Shown in pieces: positions 54,248-64,000 of a stretch of DNA of 64,000 nucleotides. Location of the stretch: positions 124,001-188,000 of the forward strand of contig NZ_SUQN01000002.1 in assembly GCF_013337685.1 (NCBI RefSeq), written 5' to 3'. The stretch is from Citrobacter gillenii (GTDB taxonomy: Bacteria > Pseudomonadota > Gammaproteobacteria > Enterobacterales > Enterobacteriaceae). The notes under the pieces are model-generated. The model searched no databases, had not been told where the DNA came from, and saw nothing but the letters and a program-made list of their open reading frames with translations. Position numbers and translations under genes: made by a program. Positions within the stretch are counted from its first letter, which is position 1. Each line of letters begins with the position of its first letter.

Positions 54248-56065
54248 ATGTTGAACGCCTGGCACCTTCCGGTTGCCCCATTTGTTAAGCAAAACAACGA
54301 TAAACTGACGATTACGCTCTGGCTGTCAGGGGACAATCCACCCCAGCGGGTCACGTTACGCGCAGAAAATGATAACGAAGAGATCTCGCTCGGCATGCAT
54401 AAGCAACGCAGCCAGCCGCAGCCTGGCGTGACCGCGTGGCGCGCGGCAATCAATCTCTCCTGCGGCCAGCCACGTCGACGCTATAGCTTTAAGCTGCTGT
54501 GGCTCGATCGCCAGCTGTGGTTTACCCCGCAAGGGTTCAGCCGATTTCCGCCCGCGCGGCTGGAACAGTTTGCTGTGGATGTGCCGGACAATGGTCCGCA
54601 ATGGGTGGCCGACCAGGTTTTCTATCAGATTTTCCCGGACCGCTTTGCCCGCGGTCAGTCGCGCGATACAGAACAGGATAACGTCTATTACCACCACGCG
54701 GCCGGGCACGATATTGTGCAGCGCGACTGGGATGAACCGCTGAATGCACAGGCCGGAGGCTCAACGTTCTATGGTGGTGATTTGGACGGGATCAGCGAGA
54801 AGCTGCCGTACCTGAAAAGCTTAGGGGTAACAGCACTGTATCTGAACCCGGTGTTTACCGCACCGAGCGTGCATAAATACGATACTGAAGATTATCGCCA
54901 TGTTGACCCCCGGTTTGGTGGCGACAGGGCGCTATTACGCCTGAGGCATAACACGCAGCAACAGGGAATGCGCCTGGTGTTGGACGGCGTATTCAATCAC
55001 AGTGGCGATTCGCACGCCTGGTTCGACAGGCATCATCAGGGAACAGACGGGGCGTGCCATAACCCGGACTCGCCCTGGCGCGACTGGTACCATTTCTCTG
55101 ACGACGGCGTCGCATTGGACTGGCTGGGTTACGCCAGCCTGCCGAAGCTGGATTTTGCCTCGGAAAGCCTGGTGAACGAAATTTATCGCGGCGAGGACAG
55201 CATTGTCCGTCACTGGTTAAAAGCGCCGTGGAGCATGGACGGCTGGCGGCTTGATGTTGTGCACATGCTGGGAGAAGCCGGTGGATCGCGCAACAATCTG
55301 CAGCATGTGGCCGGGATCACCCAGGCGGCGAAAGAAACGCAGCCAGAAGCCTATGTGGTCGGTGAACACTTTGGCGATGCGCGCCAGTGGTTACAGGCCG
55401 ATGCCGAAGATGCCGCCATGAACTACCGTGGTTTTACCTTCCCGCTCTGGGGATTTCTCGCCAACACCGACATCTCTTACGATCCGCAATCTATTGATGC
55501 TCAAACGTGCATGGCGTGGATGGATAACTACCGTGCGGGATTGTCGCATGAGCAGCAGTTGCGTATGTTCAACCAGCTCGACAGCCACGATACCGCTCGT
55601 TTTAAATCTTTACTGGGCAAAGATGTTGCGCGCCTGCCACTGGCGGTGGTGTGGCTGTTTACGTGGCCTGGCGTGCCGTGTATTTACTACGGTGATGAAG
55701 TGGGGCTGGATGGAAATAACGATCCGTTCTGTCGTAAACCGTTCCCGTGGCAGAAGGATCAACAGGACGGCGAACTGTTGGCGCTGTACCAGCGGTTGGC
55801 GAAATTACGTCATCGTAGCAAGGCGCTACGCCACGGCGGCTGTCAGGTAATTTACGCCGAAGATAACGTGGTGGTATTTGTCCGGGTACTTAACCAGCAG
55901 CGCGTACTGGTGGCGATTAACCGGGGACACGCCTGTGAAGTGGTGCTGCCGTCGTCGCCGTTGCTCAATGTCGCGCAGTGGCGGCACGAAGAGGGCAAAG
56001 GCCAGACTATGGGCGATGTACTGACGTTGCCTGCAATCTCAGCGTCGGTGTGGTCGGGTCATTGA
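54248..56065 (+). CDS. malZ: Maltodextrin glucosidase
   Basis: The protein has 605 residues from ATG TTG AAC (54248), preceded by AAAGGGG; the GTG one codon earlier is less likely. It releases glucose from the reducing end of maltodextrins in the cytoplasm. It has an N-terminal beta domain (about 1-120) and a GH13 barrel with [17 protein letters not shown] (nucleophile Asp), GEHFGD (acid Glu) and LDSHDT. It stands alone, as in E. coli. Confidence 0.96.
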   Translation: MLNAWHLPVAPFVKQNNDKLTITLWLSGDNPPQRVTLRAENDNEEISLGMHKQRSQPQPGVTAWRAAINLSCGQPRRRYSFKLLWLDRQLWFTPQGFSRFPPARLEQFAVDVPDNGPQWVADQVFYQIFPDRFARGQSRDTEQDNVYYHHAAGHDIVQRDWDEPLNAQAGGSTFYGGDLDGISEKLPYLKSLGVTALYLNPVFTAPSVHKYDTEDYRHVDPRFGGDRALLRLRHNTQQQGMRLVLDGVFNHSGDSHAWFDRHHQGTDGACHNPDSPWRDWYHFSDDGVALDWLGYASLPKLDFASESLVNEIYRGEDSIVRHWLKAPWSMDGWRLDVVHMLGEAGGSRNNLQHVAGITQAAKETQPEAYVVGEHFGDARQWLQADAEDAAMNYRGFTFPLWGFLANTDISYDPQSIDAQTCMAWMDNYRAGLSHEQQLRMFNQLDSHDTARFKSLLGKDVARLPLAVVWLFTWPGVPCIYYGDEVGLDGNNDPFCRKPFPWQKDQQDGELLALYQRLAKLRHRSKALRHGGCQVIYAEDNVVVFVRVLNQQRVLVAINRGHACEVVLPSSPLLNVAQWRHEEGKGQTMGDVLTLPAISASVWSGH

Positions 56066-56073
56066 GATAAAAA

Positions 56074-56095
56074 AAGGCCCGCATTTGCGGGCCTT
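56074..56095. terminator. Bidirectional terminator between malZ and tsaA
   Basis: AAGGCCCGC-ATTT-GCGGGCCTT lies between convergent genes. The A run on its left (56068-56075) gives a strong U run for the minus strand, so it serves tsaA best. Confidence 0.9.
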
Positions 56096-56111
56096 GTTCA
56101 ATTCATGCCAA

Positions 56112-56714
56112 TTACAGGCTGGAGACGTTTTCGGTCAGGTATTTTGCCACGCCGTCCGGAGACGCGTTCATACCTTCTTTACCTTTTTCCCACTGTGCAG
56201 GGCAAACGTCACCGTGCTCTTCGTGGAACTGCAGCGCGTCAACCATACGCAGCATTTCGTCGATGTTACGACCCAGCGGCAGATCGTTAACCACCTGGTG
56301 GCGAACAACGCCGTTCGCGTCGATCAGGAAAGAACCGCGCAGAGCAACGCCTGCTTCCGGGTGCTCGATGCCGTAAGCTTTCTGGATTTCGCGCTTGATG
56401 TCAGCAACCATTGCGTATTTCACTGCACCGATGCCGCCTTTGTCGACAGGGGTGTTACGCCATGCGTTATGGACAAATTCAGAGTCAAAAGAAACGCCAA
56501 CCACTTCAACGCCGCGCTTCTGGAATTCTTCGTAACGTTTGTCGAACGCGATCAGTTCAGACGGGCAAACGAAGGTGAAGTCCATCGGCCAGAAGAACAG
56601 AACGGTGGTTTTACCGTTGGTATGCTGTTTGAAGTTGAAGTTATCAACAATCTCACCGCTACCCAGTACCGCAGCTGCTGTGAAATCCGGAGCCTGACGA
56701 GTTACCAGTACCAT
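56112..56714 (-). CDS. tsaA: Typical 2-Cys peroxiredoxin (TsaA/AhpC type)
   Basis: The protein has 200 residues from the ATG with AGGAG upstream (56721-56725); a frame extending to 56804 lacks support. The peroxidatic Cys50 is in FTFVCPSE and the resolving Cys171 in DVCPAQW. The C-terminal arm of the Prx1 group is present. It reduces peroxides with thioredoxin. Salmonella has this gene (TsaA) at the same site; E. coli K-12 does not. No ahpF-like reductase lies beside it. No OxyR site could be placed. Confidence 0.92.
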   Translation of the reverse strand: MVLVTRQAPDFTAAAVLGSGEIVDNFNFKQHTNGKTTVLFFWPMDFTFVCPSELIAFDKRYEEFQKRGVEVVGVSFDSEFVHNAWRNTPVDKGGIGAVKYAMVADIKREIQKAYGIEHPEAGVALRGSFLIDANGVVRHQVVNDLPLGRNIDEMLRMVDALQFHEEHGDVCPAQWEKGKEGMNASPDGVAKYLTENVSSL

Positions 56715-56835
56715 ATAATTCTCCTGCAAAGTTAAGGGTTTTTTGGAACGCAACGCGGGCCAGTATAGAGAGTGTTCGGGAATAAGACAAAGAGGCGCTG
56801 ACAATCAATGAGACAGGTTTTGGCTATCAATGTTT

Positions 56836-56870
56836 TGCCGGATGGTGGCGTCACCTTATTCGGCCCAGTG
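56836..56870. repeat. REP-like sequence between tsaA and acpH
   Basis: GCCGGATGGTGGCGTCACCTTATTCGGCCC is an imperfect REP after the acpH stop on its strand. Confidence 0.55.
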
Positions 56871-56881
56871 CTGTCGGGCGA

Positions 56882-57463
56882 TCAAAGTGCTTTACGGCGG
56901 GCCTGTTCCATCATCTGCGGATAAAAACGCCAGAAGCGTTCTTCCAGCGCGTCGTAATGTCTGTCCAGGTCATACCACGAGTCGCGCAGGGCATCGAGAC
57001 GCGGGCGGCGGCTGGCCATGCCATTGAGCACATCCTGGATAAAATCCATATCCTGATAGCGCTCCAGCCATTTCTCTGACCACATGTAATTGTTCAGATT
57101 GACAAAGCGCGGCGGCGATTCAGGCAAGATTGTGGCAACCTGAGTATGGGCGTAGCGGACAAAGGCTGCTAATGGGAAGTCGGGCGAGATTTCTGCCCAG
57201 TGGCGCGATAAAAAGTGATCCCACATCACGTCGAGCGTAATCGGCGCGACGCGGCGCGTTTCGCTGCGAAACCACTCTTTAGCTTCACGGACTTCCGGCA
57301 GGTTGTCGGTCATGACGTCGATTCGACGATGCATGAAAATGCCGTCCACCACCTCAGGCGCAAAACTGGATGCCGGGTTTCCGCGAACAAAATCCGCCAG
57401 CAGGTTGCCGGAGAGTGAACTGTCGGCTAAATGCGCCAGATGTAAATGTGCAAGAAAATTCAT
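56882..57463 (-). CDS. acpH: Acyl carrier protein phosphodiesterase
   Basis: The protein has 193 residues, as in E. coli AcpH (YajB). It removes the 4'-phosphopantetheine group from holo-ACP. It has the HD-like helical fold; [10 protein letters not shown] at the start, the conserved FVRGN and HRRID segments (about 28-52) and [12 protein letters not shown] carry the probable manganese ligands. It is divergent from queA with 93 bp between. Confidence 0.95.
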   Translation of the reverse strand: MNFLAHLHLAHLADSSLSGNLLADFVRGNPASSFAPEVVDGIFMHRRIDVMTDNLPEVREAKEWFRSETRRVAPITLDVMWDHFLSRHWAEISPDFPLAAFVRYAHTQVATILPESPPRFVNLNNYMWSEKWLERYQDMDFIQDVLNGMASRRPRLDALRDSWYDLDRHYDALEERFWRFYPQMMEQARRKAL

Positions 57464-57556
57464 TATCGATTATCTGTCCAAAAGCGGGGTAAAGGTTGCA
57501 GGGAAAGCGCCCCGGCACTAGACTACCCGCCTCTTATTTTAGTCTGAGTCAGTGTC

Positions 57557-59808
<2,252 letters not shown>

Positions 59809-59830
59809 TTTTAATAATGAGGGAATTTGA

Positions 59831-60163
59831 ATGAGCTTTTTTATTTCTGATGCGGTAGCGGCAACAGGTGCTCCGGCGCAGGGCAGCCCGATGTCTCTGA
59901 TTCTGATGCTGGTGGTGTTTGGTCTGATTTTCTACTTCATGATCCTGCGTCCACAGCAAAAGCGTACCAAAGAGCATAAAAATCTGATGAGCTCCATTGC
60001 CAAAGGTGATGAAGTCCTGACGAACGGTGGCCTGGTCGGTCGTGTGACCAAAGTAGCGGAAACTGGCTACATCTCTATCGCACTGAACGACACCACTGAA
60101 GTGGTTATCAAACGTGACTTCGTAGCTGCCGTTCTGCCGAAAGGCACCATGAAGGCGCTGTAA
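59831..60163 (+). CDS. yajC: YajC, Sec translocase accessory subunit
   Basis: The protein has 110 residues with one membrane segment (about 20-40, MSLILMLVVFGLIFYFMILRP) and a soluble cytoplasmic domain. It forms the SecDF-YajC complex with the products of the next two genes. GAGGG precedes the ATG. Confidence 0.97.
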   Translation: MSFFISDAVAATGAPAQGSPMSLILMLVVFGLIFYFMILRPQQKRTKEHKNLMSSIAKGDEVLTNGGLVGRVTKVAETGYISIALNDTTEVVIKRDFVAAVLPKGTMKAL

Positions 60164-60190
60164 TATTCCGTTTTCCCAAAGGGAACTGCC

Positions 60191-62038
60191 GTGTTAAACC
60201 GTTATCCTTTGTGGAAGTACATCATGCTGGTCGTCGTGATTATCGTCGGCCTGCTTTACGCACTTCCCAACCTGTATGGTGAGGATCCGGCTGTTCAAAT
60301 CACTGGTGTGCGCGGTGCCGCCGCCAGTGAGCAAACGCTGATCCAGGTCCAGAAAACGTTACAAGAAGAAAAAATCACACCTAAGTCTGTGGCTCTGGAA
60401 GAGGGCGCTATTCTTGCGCGCTTCGACTCCACCGATACCCAATTGCGCGCACGTGAAGTGCTGCTGGGCGTGCTGGGTGATCAATACGTCGTGGCGCTTA
60501 ACCTTGCTCCGGCAACCCCTCGCTGGCTGGCTGCTATTCACGCGGAACCGATGAAACTCGGTCTTGATCTGCGTGGTGGCGTTCACTTCCTGATGGAAGT
60601 GGATATGGACACCGCGCTGGGTAAACTGCAGGAACAAAATATCGATAGCCTGCGCAGCGATCTGCGTGAAAAAGGCATTCCTTATACTACCGTTCGTAAA
60701 GAAGATAACTACGGTCTGAGCATCACCTTCCGTGATGGCAAGGCGCGTGACGACGCGATCTCTTATCTGAGCAAGCGTCATCAGGATCTGGTTATTTCCA
60801 GCCAGGGCAGCAATGCGCTGCGTGCAGTGATGACCGATGCACGTCTGAGTGAAGCCCGTGAGTACGCGGTACAGCAGAACATCAATATTCTGCGTAATCG
60901 TGTTAACCAACTGGGTGTCGCTGAGCCGGTTGTTCAACGCCAGGGCGCCGACCGCATCGTGGTCGAACTGCCGGGTATTCAGGACACCGCGCGTGCGAAA
61001 GAGATTCTGGGCGCAACGGCGACGCTGGAGTTCCGTCTGGTAAACACCAACGTGGACCAGTCTGCGGCGGCATCCGGGCGCGTACCGGGTGACTCGGAAG
61101 TGAAACAGTCTCGTGAAGGACAGCCGGTTGTGCTGTATAAACGCGTGATCCTGACCGGTGACCATATCACCGATTCCACTTCCAGCCAGGACGAATACAA
61201 TCAGCCGCAGGTTAACATCTCGCTGGATAGCGCGGGTGGTAACATCATGTCTAACTTCACCAAGGATAACATCGGTAAGCCGATGGCGACCCTGTTCGTG
61301 GAGTACAAAGACAGCGGTAAAAAAGATGCGAATGGCCGTTCAGTGCTGGTGAAACAGGAAGAGGTGATTAACATCGCCAACATCCAGTCTCGCTTGGGCA
61401 ACAGCTTCCGTATCACCGGTATCAACAACCCGAATGAAGCGCGTCAGCTTTCACTGCTGCTACGTGCCGGTGCGTTGATTGCGCCGATTCAGATTGTTGA
61501 AGAACGCACCATCGGCCCGACTCTGGGTATGCAGAACATCAAGCAGGGTCTGGAAGCGTGTCTGGCTGGTCTGGCTGTTTCTATTCTGTTTATGATCTTC
61601 TTCTACAAGAAGTTTGGTCTGATTGCGACCAGCGCGCTGATTGCGAACCTGGTACTGATTGTGGGTATCATGTCGCTGCTGCCGGGCGCTACGCTAAGTA
61701 TGCCGGGTATCGCGGGGATCGTCTTAACCCTTGCCGTAGCGGTCGATGCGAACGTACTGATCAACGAACGTATCAAAGAAGAGTTGAGTAACGGACGTTC
61801 GATTCAGCAGGCGATCAACGAAGGTTATGCGGGCGCATTCAGTTCCATCTTCGATGCGAACATCACGACGCTGATTAAAGTTCTGATCCTGTATGCAGTC
61901 GGTACCGGGGCAATTAAAGGGTTCGCGATTACTACCGGTATTGGTGTGGCGACGTCGATGTTTACCGCGATCGTCGGGACACGTGCCATCGTAAACCTGT
62001 TGTATGGCGGCAAGCGCGTCAAAAAGCTGTCAATCTGA
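60191..62038 (+). CDS. secD: SecD, protein export membrane protein
   Basis: The protein has 615 residues with a GTG start, as in E. coli. One membrane segment near the N-terminus is followed by the large periplasmic P1 domain ([15 protein letters not shown] near 120) and five more segments in the last 160 residues ([22 protein letters not shown]). Uses the proton gradient to pull proteins across after SecYEG. Ten bases separate it from secF. Confidence 0.98.
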   Translation: MLNRYPLWKYIMLVVVIIVGLLYALPNLYGEDPAVQITGVRGAAASEQTLIQVQKTLQEEKITPKSVALEEGAILARFDSTDTQLRAREVLLGVLGDQYVVALNLAPATPRWLAAIHAEPMKLGLDLRGGVHFLMEVDMDTALGKLQEQNIDSLRSDLREKGIPYTTVRKEDNYGLSITFRDGKARDDAISYLSKRHQDLVISSQGSNALRAVMTDARLSEAREYAVQQNINILRNRVNQLGVAEPVVQRQGADRIVVELPGIQDTARAKEILGATATLEFRLVNTNVDQSAAASGRVPGDSEVKQSREGQPVVLYKRVILTGDHITDSTSSQDEYNQPQVNISLDSAGGNIMSNFTKDNIGKPMATLFVEYKDSGKKDANGRSVLVKQEEVINIANIQSRLGNSFRITGINNPNEARQLSLLLRAGALIAPIQIVEERTIGPTLGMQNIKQGLEACLAGLAVSILFMIFFYKKFGLIATSALIANLVLIVGIMSLLPGATLSMPGIAGIVLTLAVAVDANVLINERIKEELSNGRSIQQAINEGYAGAFSSIFDANITTLIKVLILYAVGTGAIKGFAITTGIGVATSMFTAIVGTRAIVNLLYGGKRVKKLSI

Positions 62039-62048
62039 GGAGTGCGAA

Positions 62049-63020
62049 GTGGCACAGGAATATACTGTTGAACAATTGAACCACGGCCGTAAAGTCATCG
62101 ACTTTATGCGCTGGGACTACTGGGCTTTCGGCATCTCTGGTTTCCTGCTGATTGCGGCCATCGTGGTGATGGGCGTACGTGGCTTTAACTGGGGGCTCGA
62201 TTTCACCGGTGGTACGGTAATTGAAATCACGCTGGAAAAACCGGCGGAAATGGACGTGATGCGCGATGCGCTGGAGAAAGCGGGCTTCGTTGAGCCGCTG
62301 CTGCAGAACTTCGGTAGCAGCCACGACATTATGGTACGTATGCCGCCAACCGAAGGTGAAAACGGTGGGCAAGTGCTGGGTAGCAAGGTGCTGAGCGTCA
62401 TTAACGAAGCCACCAACCAGCATGCAGCGGTGAAGCGTATCGAATTCGTCGGGCCTAGCGTCGGTGCCGATCTGGCACAAAACGGTGCGATGGCGCTGAT
62501 CGTGGCGCTGATCTCCATCCTCGTGTACGTCGGTTTCCGCTTTGAGTGGCGACTGGCGGCGGGCGTGGTTATCTCGCTGGCGCACGACGTGATCATCACG
62601 CTTGGGATCCTGTCGTTGTTCCATATCGAGATTGACCTGACTATCGTCGCATCGTTGATGTCGGTTATCGGTTACTCGCTAAACGACAGCATCGTGGTTT
62701 CTGACCGTATTCGTGAGAACTTCCGCAAAATCCGCCGCGGGACGCCTTATGAAATCTTTAACGTGTCGTTGACCCAAACGCTGCACCGTACGTTGATTAC
62801 CTCCGGTACAACGTTAGTGGTTATTCTGATGCTGTACCTCTTTGGTGGTCCGGTACTGGAAGGCTTCTCGCTGACTATGCTTATCGGTGTGTCCATCGGT
62901 ACCGCGTCGTCTATCTACGTGGCATCGGCACTGGCGCTGAAGCTGGGTATGAAGCGTGAGCACATGCTGCAGCAGAAAGTTGAGAAAGAAGGGGCGGATC
63001 AGCCGTCTATTCTGCCTTAA
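62049..63020 (+). CDS. secF: SecF, protein export membrane protein
   Basis: The protein has 323 residues from GTG 62049 (GTG GCA CAG GAA TAT), preceded by TGAGGAGTG; a frame from 62004 overlaps secD and is not used. Six membrane segments; [12 protein letters not shown] in the short periplasmic domain and [20 protein letters not shown] in the fourth segment are typical. It works with SecD and YajC. A terminator follows. Confidence 0.98.
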   Translation: MAQEYTVEQLNHGRKVIDFMRWDYWAFGISGFLLIAAIVVMGVRGFNWGLDFTGGTVIEITLEKPAEMDVMRDALEKAGFVEPLLQNFGSSHDIMVRMPPTEGENGGQVLGSKVLSVINEATNQHAAVKRIEFVGPSVGADLAQNGAMALIVALISILVYVGFRFEWRLAAGVVISLAHDVIITLGILSLFHIEIDLTIVASLMSVIGYSLNDSIVVSDRIRENFRKIRRGTPYEIFNVSLTQTLHRTLITSGTTLVVILMLYLFGGPVLEGFSLTMLIGVSIGTASSIYVASALALKLGMKREHMLQQKVEKEGADQPSILP

Positions 63021-63042
63021 CCGACGCAGGGCGTTACACTGG

Positions 63043-63071
63043 AATCCCGATCGCAAGGTCGGGATTTTTTT
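63043..63071 (+). terminator. Terminator after secF
   Basis: AATCCCGA pairs with TCGGGATT around GC-rich loop bases and is followed by seven T residues. Confidence 0.9.
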
Positions 63072-63112
63072 GCCTGAAGAAAGCCTACAAATTGTCTATG
63101 GGTTTTCTTTAG

Positions 63113-63142
63113 ACAAAAAAACCAGCAATTAAGCTGGCTTTT
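63113..63142 (-). terminator. Terminator of tsx
   Basis: Read on the minus strand, GCCAGC-TTAATT-GCTGGT is followed by a run of seven T, ending transcription from tsx. Confidence 0.8.
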
Positions 63143-63150
63143 GTATACCT

Positions 63151-63180
63151 GGGCCGGATAAGCATAGCGCCATCCGGCGA
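63151..63180. repeat. REP between secF and tsx
   Basis: GGCCGGATAAGCATAGCGCCATCCGGC forms a REP stem just after the tsx stop. Confidence 0.75.
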
Positions 63181-63194
63181 CAACCAACCTCAAT

Positions 63195-64000
63195 TTAGAA
63201 GTTGTAACCTACAACAAAGTAACCACCCCAACCGGTAGAACGAACGTTTTCGTTCATAAAGACCACGTCCGCGTTATCTTTCCACTGGCCGCCGTTGTGC
63301 CAGTAACGGGCAACAACAGAATAGTGCCAATGATCGTAGTTCAGCGCCAGAATGTGGCTGGAGGCGATCGAATCGTTGGTACGTGCTTTCTTGCCATTTA
63401 CATCGGTGAAGTCTTTGTCACCGAGATCGGAGCCCCAGTCAAAGTTGGTGAAGCCGATATAGCTCAGGTTACCGCCCCACAGTTCGGTAATCGGGACAAA
63501 GTATTTCACTTTGAAACGGTAGCCATCCCATTCGTTTTCGTTCGCGGCACCGTAGTTCTGCCACTGGTACTTGGCGTACACGTTCATGGACAGGCTCATC
63601 GGCAGGCCGGTGTCGATATCAGTACCCAGACCCATATACCAGGTGCTCTGGCGACCATCTTTGTTACGACCCATATCGTAGATATAGTTGTTGGCGAAAT
63701 ACCACTCTTTGAACGGACCAAAGCTCAGATCGGCACCGGTCAATTTGTCGATGGAGAAACGTGGTTCGATTTCCATAAACAGCGGGGAGCCGTGGTTCCA
63801 GATACCCTTCGCATCGGTGTTACCACCGAAGAATACCGGCGCATCCATGTAACCATAGAAGTCAAACCAGTCTTTTTTAGCGAAAGCTTCATATTCCAGG
63901 TAGGTATCGTTACGGATCTGCGGTCCGAAACGGGTGTGGTAGCTGCCGACAACGTTAACGCTCTGGTGCCACCAGTCGGACAGGTATTCCGGTTTGTTGT
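63195..64000 (-). CDS. tsx: Tsx nucleoside channel (3' part; start outside window)
   Basis: The visible 267 or so residues cover most of the mature outer-membrane beta-barrel. It is a nucleoside-specific channel and phage T6 and colicin K receptor. [46 protein letters not shown] and the final [12 protein letters not shown] with C-terminal Phe match E. coli Tsx closely. The loop [17 protein letters not shown] differs from E. coli and is probably surface-exposed. The signal peptide and promoter lie beyond 64000. Confidence 0.96.
   Translation of the reverse strand, partial: NKPEYLSDWWHQSVNVVGSYHTRFGPQIRNDTYLEYEAFAKKDWFDFYGYMDAPVFFGGNTDAKGIWNHGSPLFMEIEPRFSIDKLTGADLSFGPFKEWYFANNYIYDMGRNKDGRQSTWYMGLGTDIDTGLPMSLSMNVYAKYQWQNYGAANENEWDGYRFKVKYFVPITELWGGNLSYIGFTNFDWGSDLGDKDFTDVNGKKARTNDSIASSHILALNYDHWHYSVVARYWHNGGQWKDNADVVFMNENVRSTGWGGYFVVGYNF

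Overview
This window is a chromosomal segment from an enterobacterium closely related to Escherichia coli and Salmonella, most likely Citrobacter. Protein after protein matches the E. coli K-12 order at high identity (mhp, tau, hemB to tsx). It also carries things K-12 lacks here: a tsaA peroxiredoxin known from Salmonella, mmuPM placed between mhp and tau, a cold-shock chimera, and the tail of a contact-dependent inhibition (CDI) locus. No tRNA, rRNA, CRISPR array, insertion sequence or prophage was seen. REP/BIME palindromes sit in many intergenic gaps and one ERIC element is present.

Layout. 1-1230: the distal end of a cdi locus, holding the tail of one immunity gene, a complete orphan CdiA-CT toxin module with its small membrane immunity gene, and a scrambled scar of a third module. 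1.3-5.8 kb: a SymE-like toxin gene, an ERIC element, a small unknown gene, a cold-shock-domain protein, and a periplasmic molybdopterin-fold protein paired with a membrane GGDEF-EAL c-di-GMP enzyme. 5.8-14.4 kb: the complete 3-(3-hydroxyphenyl)propionate pathway, mhpR facing mhpABCDFET. 14.5-17.6 kb: mmuP-mmuM for S-methylmethionine use, then a broken afuC fragment. 17.9-21.3 kb: tauABCD for taurine sulfur. 21.4-34 kb: hemB, an EhaB/YaiT-like autotransporter, iprA, ampH, sbmA-yaiW, yaiY, yaiZ, ddlA, an MdtG-like transporter. 33.9-44.2 kb: iraP, phoA-psiF, dgcC, proC, yaiI, aroL-yaiA, aroM, ppnP, rdgC, mak, araJ. 44.4-50.9 kb: sbcDC facing away from phoBR. 51.3-57.5 kb: brnQ, proY, malZ, tsaA, acpH. 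57.5-64 kb: queA-tgt-yajC-secD-secF and the 3' part of tsx.

Several control elements can be read directly: a 17-bp MhpR operator, tandem Met boxes before mmuP, TyrR and TrpR sites before aroL, Pho boxes before phoA and phoB, paired MalT-like boxes before malZ, and a perfect CRP/FNR-type palindrome before the MdtG-like gene. PhoBR is encoded in the same window as its target phoA-psiF.

The most interesting part is the first 1.2 kb, a graveyard and reservoir of CDI toxin-immunity modules. Other points of interest are a chimeric afuC remnant, an apparent frameshift that rewrites the end of IraP, an AraJ C-terminus encoded by a REP element, and an iprA start only 18 bp downstream of a terminator.
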